Source: Specibacter cremeus (GTDB lineage: Bacteria; Actinomycetota; Actinomycetes; Actinomycetales; Micrococcaceae). Taken from it: 64,000 nt of DNA. Location of the stretch: the NCBI RefSeq assembly GCF_003946885.1, contig NZ_RWKQ01000013.1, positions 28,729-92,728 on the forward strand, written 5' to 3'. The position numbers and the translations under genes were made by a program. The notes below the pieces were generated by a model. That model saw nothing but the letters and a program-made list of their open reading frames with translations. It did not search any database and was not told where the DNA came from. Below, in pieces: positions 58,794 to 64,000 of the stretch. Within the stretch, counting starts at the first letter, position 1, and each line of letters starts with the position of its first letter.

Positions 58794-59651
58794 ATGGATG
58801 TCAATCATCCCCATCGGCCGCCTGCGGCTCGCGACAGAGCCGAGGATGCGGCACGCATCGACATCGTCGGGTTGACCAAGCGTTACCTCACGCCCAAGGG
58901 CGAGACCTTCACGGCCATCCAGGACGTGACGCTCAAGATCGAGCCGGGCCAGTTCTGCGCCATCGTCGGACCGACGGGCTGTGGCAAGTCCACGACGCTG
59001 GCCCAGGTCTCCGGCCTGGAGAAGCCAAGCGCCGGGACGGTGAGCGTGCGCGACCAGATCGTCAATGGCATCACGAAGGGCGTCAGCTACATGTTCCAGG
59101 CGGACGCGCTCTTCCCCTGGAAGACCGTCCTGAGCAACGTGGCGATCGGCCCGGCACTGCTCGGCACGCCCAAGCGTGAAGCCACCCTGCTCGCTATGGA
59201 TTGGCTGCGCCGCGTTGGCCTGGCCGGTTTCGAGGACCGCTACCCGCACCAGTTGTCCGGCGGCATGCGCAAGCGCGTCGCCATGGCGGCGGCGCTGATC
59301 AACAACCCAAAGATCCTGCTGATGGATGAGCCGTTCGGCGCCCTGGATGTGCAGACCAAGGCCATCATGCAAAACGAGTTGCTACAGCTCTGGGAAGAAC
59401 TGCGCCCCTCGGTCCTGTTTATCACGCACGACCTCGACGAGGCGGTGGCACTTGCCGACCGGGTAGTCATCATGACCAGCAGCCCCGGCACCATCAAGGA
59501 TGTCTTCGACATTGATCTTCCCAGGCCGCGCGGCGATGTCCAGCAGATCCGGCATGAGGAGCGCTTCCTGGAGTTGCAGGGCCAGATCTGGGATTCCCTG
59601 AAGGACGAGGTCACACGGGCCTATGCAAAAACGGCAGGTGCAGCAGCATGA
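58794..59651 (+). CDS. ABC transporter ATP-binding protein (NitT/TauT family)
   Basis: 285-residue ATPase driving substrate import. Walker A is GPTGCGKSTTL; the Q-loop is MFQADALFPW; the signature is LSGGMRKRVAMAAAL; Walker B is ILLMDEPFGALD, with the switch His in FITHDLDEAVAL. The sequence is of the SsuB/TauB/NrtD type. It starts the operon ATPase-permease-binding protein, with the permease start overlapping its stop by 4 bp. The substrate is unknown. Base use at third codon positions looks less GC-biased than in neighbouring genes. Confidence 0.93.
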   Translation: MDVNHPHRPPAARDRAEDAARIDIVGLTKRYLTPKGETFTAIQDVTLKIEPGQFCAIVGPTGCGKSTTLAQVSGLEKPSAGTVSVRDQIVNGITKGVSYMFQADALFPWKTVLSNVAIGPALLGTPKREATLLAMDWLRRVGLAGFEDRYPHQLSGGMRKRVAMAAALINNPKILLMDEPFGALDVQTKAIMQNELLQLWEELRPSVLFITHDLDEAVALADRVVIMTSSPGTIKDVFDIDLPRPRGDVQQIRHEERFLELQGQIWDSLKDEVTRAYAKTAGAAA

Positions 59652-60526
59652 CAACAACAGCAATCAAGCACACGGGAACCCACATGGTTGAGCAACCATC
59701 CGACATCCAGGCTGTGGGCCGGCGCAAGGCCCGGCAACGCATGACGGCGACCTGGGCTGGGCGCATCATCCTTGCGGTCATTGTGATCGGGGGCTGGCAG
59801 TGGTTCACCGCCGCCGGCTGGGTGGACAAGTTCTTCTTCGGCCAGCCGACCGAGATCTGGAACAGCCTGGTGCACCTCTTCACGGAGGGCACCGCCTTCG
59901 GCACCATCTGGGAGAACCTCTGGATCACCGTCCAGGAGGCGTTGTTGGGCTTCCTGCTCGGCACGTTCGCGGGCATTGTGCTCGGCATCCTGCTCGGCTC
60001 GAACAAGTACCTCTCCGCCGTGGTCGGCCCCTACATCCGGATCGTGAATTCCATCCCCCGAATCGTGCTCGGCTCGATCTTCATCGTCGCGTTCGGTCTC
60101 GGTACCTTCCCCAAGGTGCTGCTCGCAGCGGTCCTGGTCTTTTTCGTGGTCTTCTTCAACGCCTTCCAGGGCGTCCGTGAGGTGGACCAGAACCTGATCG
60201 CGAACGTGCGTGTCTTGGGTGCCTCGCCGCTACAGGTCGCGGCCCACGTGACAATTCCGTCGGCGATGACCTGGATCATCGCAAGCTTGCACACGGCGTT
60301 CGGCTTCGCGATCATCGGCGCGCTCGTTGCCGAGGTGCTCGGCGCCCAGCACGGCATCGGCCTGATCATCAGCCAGGCGCAGGGGACCTTCGATCCCAAT
60401 ACGGTCTTCGCCTGCATGGTGATCATCGCCGTGGTCACGCTGGGGGCGGAATACCTGATCACCCTGTTGGAGCGCTCGCTGCTGAAATGGCGGCCGCCGA
60501 GCCGTTCCGAAGCCCAGGCGATCTGA
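59648..60526 (+). CDS. ABC transporter permease (NitT/TauT family)
   Basis: 292-residue membrane protein with about six helices: IILAVIVIGGWQWFTAAGW and a binding-protein-dependent transport domain. The EAA loop that contacts the ATPase is VDQNLIANVRVLGASPLQVAAHVTIPSAM. It forms the translocation path with the ATPase encoded immediately upstream (ATGA overlap). The N-terminal ~35 residues are polar, basic and lie in the cytoplasm. Followed 66 bp later by the binding protein gene. Confidence 0.93.
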   Translation: MTTTAIKHTGTHMVEQPSDIQAVGRRKARQRMTATWAGRIILAVIVIGGWQWFTAAGWVDKFFFGQPTEIWNSLVHLFTEGTAFGTIWENLWITVQEALLGFLLGTFAGIVLGILLGSNKYLSAVVGPYIRIVNSIPRIVLGSIFIVAFGLGTFPKVLLAAVLVFFVVFFNAFQGVREVDQNLIANVRVLGASPLQVAAHVTIPSAMTWIIASLHTAFGFAIIGALVAEVLGAQHGIGLIISQAQGTFDPNTVFACMVIIAVVTLGAEYLITLLERSLLKWRPPSRSEAQAI

Positions 60527-60592
60527 CATCCCCTCATTCACTCCCAGCACGCAAACGCCCGGATCTTCGGGACAAACAAAGGAAAACGCACC

Positions 60593-61681
60593 ATGATGAA
60601 GCACAAGATCTACGCGGTCGCCGCCACCGGAGCCATCGCGCTCAGCCTCGCGGCCTGCGGCGGAGGGAACAGCAGCAGCGGGTCCAACGCCGGCTCCGCT
60701 TCGGTTCCCACCGTCAAGTTGATGGTCGGGGGCATCGACAAGCAGATTTACCTGCCGTACCAGCTTGCCGAACAGCTTGGGTACTACAAGAAGTACGGCG
60801 TGAACGTCGAGCTTTCGACCGAGCAGAATGGCGGCGTTGGCGCCGAGGACGCGATGGCGTCCGGGCAGGTCGACATGGCCGGCGCCTGGTATGTCCATAC
60901 GGTGGACTTCCAGTCCAAGGGCAAAGATGTGATCAACCTCGTTCAGCTCTCCGGTGCGCCCGGCGAACGCGAGATGTGCGGCGTCAACAGCGGCGTTCAC
61001 TCGGCAGCCGACTTCAAGGGCAAGACCCTGGGCGTCACCGACCTCGGGTCCGGAACCGACGAACTGACGCAGTTCGTCGCCTCCAAGCAGGGCGTCACGA
61101 AGAAGGACTATCACACGCTCGCCGTGGGCGCAGGGTCGACGGCGATCGCCGCGATCCAGCGCGGCTCCGCCGACTGCGTCATGACCACGCAGCCGACCGT
61201 CGGCGCGCTGTTGAGCAAGAAGCTCGCCTACACCGCCGTCGACCTGGCCACCGCGGACGGCGCCACCAAGGCACTCGGCGGCGACTGGCCCGCTGCAGGG
61301 CTCCTGGCAAACGCGAGCTGGGTGAATGCGCACGAGGATGCCGCCCAGAAAGTGGTGGACGCCCTGGTGGCCACCATGCACTGGATCAACACCCACTCGG
61401 CAGCGGACATCGCCGACAAGCTGCCGGCGTCATACGTCCAGAACAGCACCATCAGCAAGGATCAGTACATTGCCGGGCTGACCACCGACAAGGGGCAATT
61501 CCTGCCCGACGGCATCATGCCTGCCGGCGGACCGAAGGTCATTTTCGCCATGGAGAAGGGGAACGGAGTCGACACGTCCAAGGTCACCATCGCCGGCACG
61601 TTCACCAACAAGTACGCAATCGCGGCCAACAAGCTGGAGGGCTTCACCACCACGACCACGCCCGCCGGCGCCGACGGATGA
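60593..61681 (+). CDS. ABC transporter substrate-binding lipoprotein (NitT/TauT family)
   Basis: 362-residue lipid-anchored periplasmic-type binding protein. The signal ends ALSLAACGGG, a lipobox with Cys near residue 22. A Ser/Asn/Gly linker follows. The mature domain (TVKLMVGGIDKQIYLPYQLAEQLGYYKKYGVNVEL, ASGQVDMAGAW, TLGVTDLGSGTDELTQF) is typical of the SsuA/NMT1/THI5-like superfamily, whose members bind sulfonates, nitrate, aromatic acids or thiamine precursors. The ligand cannot be read. Two ATGs stand in tandem; the first is used (AAAGGAAA upstream). Confidence 0.92.
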   Translation: MMKHKIYAVAATGAIALSLAACGGGNSSSGSNAGSASVPTVKLMVGGIDKQIYLPYQLAEQLGYYKKYGVNVELSTEQNGGVGAEDAMASGQVDMAGAWYVHTVDFQSKGKDVINLVQLSGAPGEREMCGVNSGVHSAADFKGKTLGVTDLGSGTDELTQFVASKQGVTKKDYHTLAVGAGSTAIAAIQRGSADCVMTTQPTVGALLSKKLAYTAVDLATADGATKALGGDWPAAGLLANASWVNAHEDAAQKVVDALVATMHWINTHSAADIADKLPASYVQNSTISKDQYIAGLTTDKGQFLPDGIMPAGGPKVIFAMEKGNGVDTSKVTIAGTFTNKYAIAANKLEGFTTTTTPAGADG

Positions 61682-61700
61682 CATAACTCCATATCGACGT

Positions 61701-61744
61701 CAGACGATCGGCCCGCGTGGTACTCCACGCGGGCCGATCGTCTG
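61701..61744 (+). terminator. Terminator after the ABC operon
   Basis: 20-bp perfect stem (CAGACGATCGGCCCGCGTGG and its complement) with a 4-nt TACT loop, 19 bp after the binding-protein stop. No U-tract follows; dispersed repeat locus 3 starts 3 bp later. Confidence 0.8.
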
Positions 61745-61746
61745 CC

Positions 61747-61852
61747 GGTGGTCGAGCTTGGGCTCACGGCCGCGAGGGACCCGCTGAGAGCTTGCGAGCA
61801 GTGGGAGCGGCTGGGGAGCGAGACCCGGTGATTTCGACGGGCTCAATCACCG
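61747..61852. repeat. Dispersed GGTGGTCGAGC repeat, locus 3
   Basis: GGTGGTCGAGCTTG at 61747-61760 is followed by a C/G-rich interior and ends with GGGCTCAATCACCG at 61839-61852. The right-hand end is inside the reading frame of the convergent MFS gene and supplies its stop codon. Confidence 0.75.
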
Positions 61853-63282
61853 TCCGGTGCGGTGCGCCGCATCATGACGGCAAGGACGACGGCGGCAATC
61901 GCCATGAGCGCAGCCGCCAGGAATGCGGCGCGAATGCCCGCGGCGATGCCGGAGCCCGCGGAGACGATGGCGAAGATGGAGACGAGCAGCGCCGTCCCGG
62001 CGGCGCCGGCCACCTGCTGCAGCGTGCTCATGACGGCCGAACCGTGCGAGTACAGGTGCGGCGGCAGCGGGTTCAGGCCCGTGGTGAAGGCGGGGGTGAA
62101 CAGCAGCGCCAAGCCCACGTTGAGCGCCGTCTGGACGGCGACGATCCACCAGATTGCCGTGTGTTCGGTCAGCATCGAGTACTGCCACAGGCACGCCAGC
62201 AGCAGGACCGCCCCCGATACCGTCAGGGGGCGGGGGCCGATCTTGTCGAACAGGCGGCCGATCAGCGGCCCGGACAGGCCCATGGCGAGCCCGCCCGGCA
62301 ACAGGATGAGCCCGGTCACCTGGGCGTCCACGTGGAGCACCGTCTGGAGGTACAGGGGGAGCAGGATCACGCCGCCGAACAGGGCCATGACGGCCACGAC
62401 CATCAGCAGCGTGGACACCGTGAACATCCGGTGCGTGAACACGCGCAGGTCCAGCAGCGGGGAGGCCGACCGTTGTAGGCCCAGCTGCCTGCGGACGAAG
62501 AGGGCCATGGCGGCCACGCCCACAACGAGGGCGGCGATGGCCGAGGGGCTCGGTCCGGTGCCGGGCGAGCCGGCGCCTATCTGGCTGAGCCCGTAGACGA
62601 GGCCGCCGAACGCCGGCACCGTCAGCAGGACCGAGAGGGCGTCGAGGCGCTGGTCCCCGGGTTTGCCGATGTTCGTCAGGAACTTCGCGCCGATGACCAG
62701 CGCGAGCAGCGCGATGGGCAGCACGAAAATGAACATGAACCGCCAGTTGAAGTGCTGCAGGATGAAGCCGGAGACGGTAGGGCCGAGGGCGGGGGCCACG
62801 GAGATGGCGATCGTGACGTTGCCCATGACCATGCCACGGCGCCGCAGCGGTACCAGCGTCAGGATGGTCGTCATCAGCAGCGGCAGCATGAGCGAGGTGC
62901 CGCAGGCCTGGATGACGCGGGCCAGCAGGAGCACCGCGAAGCCGGGGGCGACGGCGGCCAGGGCGGTACCGGCGCTGAACGTCCCCATGGCGAGCATGAA
63001 GGCCTGCCGCGTGGTGAGCTTCTCCAGGATGAAACCCGTGGTGGGTATGACGATGGCCGTGGTCAGCATGAAGCCGGTGGCCAGCCACTGCACGGTGTCG
63101 GCCTGGACGGACAGGTCCGTCATGAGCCTGGGGAGGGCCACGTTCATGATGGTCTCGTTCAAGATGACCACGAACGTTGCCGCGAGCAACGTGATGATGA
63201 CCGTAATGGATTGGCGGGACAGCTTGTCGACGGCGGCCGGCGCCGCGTCCGTCGAAGCGGCCGGTGGAGCGTCCTCGAACAT
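61843..63282 (-). CDS. MFS multidrug exporter, DHA2 (14-TM) family
   Basis: 479-residue membrane transporter, probably an H+-coupled drug exporter. TM1 is VIITLLAATFVVILNETIMNVAL, with the DHA2 motif LNETIMNVALP and the motif-C-like segment IAISVAPALGPTVSGFI. The later GLVYGLSQIGAG and GLSGPLIGRLFDKIGPRP loops fit the family. The N-terminal ~20 residues are Ala/Pro-rich and acidic. The start is ATG 63280-63282, with only a weak ribosome site. The last residues (RRTAPDGD) and stop are encoded by dispersed repeat locus 3. Confidence 0.88.
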   Translation of the reverse strand: MFEDAPPAASTDAAPAAVDKLSRQSITVIITLLAATFVVILNETIMNVALPRLMTDLSVQADTVQWLATGFMLTTAIVIPTTGFILEKLTTRQAFMLAMGTFSAGTALAAVAPGFAVLLLARVIQACGTSLMLPLLMTTILTLVPLRRRGMVMGNVTIAISVAPALGPTVSGFILQHFNWRFMFIFVLPIALLALVIGAKFLTNIGKPGDQRLDALSVLLTVPAFGGLVYGLSQIGAGSPGTGPSPSAIAALVVGVAAMALFVRRQLGLQRSASPLLDLRVFTHRMFTVSTLLMVVAVMALFGGVILLPLYLQTVLHVDAQVTGLILLPGGLAMGLSGPLIGRLFDKIGPRPLTVSGAVLLLACLWQYSMLTEHTAIWWIVAVQTALNVGLALLFTPAFTTGLNPLPPHLYSHGSAVMSTLQQVAGAAGTALLVSIFAIVSAGSGIAAGIRAAFLAAALMAIAAVVLAVMMRRTAPDGD

Positions 63283-63381
63283 GGCGATTCTCGATCTCGT
63301 GGGGGGCAGTGGCGAGGTGTTGCGCCGTGGCGCACAAGTGTTGGAGTCTAGACGCCCGTCCGGCCGGTGTCCAGAGAACGT

Positions 63382-63936
63382 TCAGGCGGCGGCCCCGGCA
63401 TCGCGGAAGAGGATACGGGCGAACAGGTCATGATCCTGCCAACGGCCGTTGATGCGCAGGTATTCCGGGGTGCGGCCGAACCTTGCAAAGCCGCACTTGG
63501 TGAGGACGGCCCGCGAGGCGGCATTGTGGGGCAGCACGCCGGCCTGGAGGCGATGCAGGCTCAGTTCGCCACGGGCGTGGTCCGCGACGAAATTGACAGC
63601 CGCCGTCGCCAGGCCACGACCCTGCCACTCCTTGTCGATCCAGTAGCCAAGGTGCCCGTTGAGGAATACGCCGCGGACGACGTCGGTCAGTGAGATCCGG
63701 CCGACGACCCGTTCCGCGTCGGTGAGGACCCAGTAATACCCGGTTCCGGCGGTGCGCTCCGCGTGAAACCGTTCGAGCACGGGCCGTTGGCCGGCCGCCG
63801 TGTAGAACGCGTCGGGGCGGATCGGTTCCCAGGGGCGCAGGTGCTCCCGGTTGCGCCGGTATGCCGCGGCGAGAGCTTCGTCGTCGTCGGGCTTCGTGAA
63901 CCGGATGGCGATGCCGTCGTCCAAGAGTGAGCTCAT
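63382..63936 (-). CDS. GNAT acetyltransferase, RimJ/RimL type
   Basis: 184 residues. IAIRFTKPDDDEALAAAYRRNREHLRPWEPIRP is a typical RimJ/RimL-like N-terminus. The acetyl-CoA site is LGYWIDKEWQGRGLATAAVN. AGVLPHNAASRAVLTKCGFARFGRTPEYLRINGRWQDHDLF completes the fold. The substrate may be a ribosomal protein or another amine; not defined. Start ATG 63934-63936. It may be transcribed with the MFS gene downstream (99-bp gap). Nothing recognisable lies in the remaining 64 bases to the window end. Confidence 0.88.
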   Translation of the reverse strand: MSSLLDDGIAIRFTKPDDDEALAAAYRRNREHLRPWEPIRPDAFYTAAGQRPVLERFHAERTAGTGYYWVLTDAERVVGRISLTDVVRGVFLNGHLGYWIDKEWQGRGLATAAVNFVADHARGELSLHRLQAGVLPHNAASRAVLTKCGFARFGRTPEYLRINGRWQDHDLFARILFRDAGAAA

Positions 63937-64000
63937 GGAACCCAGCGTACGGGACCTGCGAAGCGCCCCGTTTCGGCGCAGCTGCCGGGGAGTTTTGGCC

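Overview
The window looks like chromosomal DNA from a high-GC actinobacterium, most likely an Arthrobacter-like member of the Micrococcales. That is an inference from very GC-rich codons, frequent GTG/TTG starts, and genes largely restricted to Actinobacteria: SepH, DUF4193, DUF3093, DUF3159, DUF3710, DUF5998, a stand-alone PAC2 protein and the dut-DUF3710-OB-DUF3159 run. I found no rRNA, tRNA, CRISPR array, integrase, transposase or phage gene. No gene-free stretch exceeds about 260 bases.

Layout. 0-5 kb: the 5' end of sucB (2-oxoglutarate dehydrogenase E2), lpdA and pepA on the minus strand, facing away from gcvT and a PAC2 protein. 5-13 kb: an MFS transporter, a DUF4192 protein, the principal sigma factor, a small zinc-ribbon protein and parE. 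12.8-21.2 kb: a minus-strand BlaI-type repressor / M56 metallopeptidase / PhzF cluster diverges from cydA-cydB-cydDC (cytochrome bd oxidase and its ABC exporter). The 140 bp between them carries three dyad elements. 21-30 kb: a tandem GNAT protein, a DinB-fold protein, parC, a Pat-like GNAT/acyl-CoA-synthetase fusion, DUF5998 and a type I phosphodiesterase. 30-35 kb: sepH, DUF4193, DUF3093, dut, DUF3710, an OB-fold protein and DUF3159.

35-40 kb: a secreted protein, an OmpR-type two-component system and a penicillin-binding lipoprotein sit between DUF3159 and two TrkA/RCK genes. In mycobacteria those flanks are adjacent, so this looks like an insertion into a conserved neighbourhood. 40-53 kb: two TrkA/RCK subunits diverge from a KimA-like APC potassium transporter, followed by a TrmA-type methyltransferase and a CtpE-like P-type ATPase, then acnA, dxs, a DUF402 protein and an unrecognised protein with a short N-terminal repeat. 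53-64 kb: argG, an aldo/keto reductase, a CitA/CitB-type two-component system divergent from a NitT/TauT-type ABC importer, a DHA2-family MFS exporter and a RimJ-like acetyltransferase. This last third contains three copies of a dispersed GGTGGTCGAGC...GGTCTCGACA repeat, all beside minus-strand stop codons.

Functionally most of the window is housekeeping: TCA cycle, respiration, topoisomerase IV, the primary sigma factor, dUTPase, isoprenoid and arginine synthesis. The parts most worth a second look are the BlaI/M56 module facing the cyd operon, the CitA-like sensor with an altered ligand pocket facing an ABC importer, the dispersed repeats, and the two-component/PBP island.
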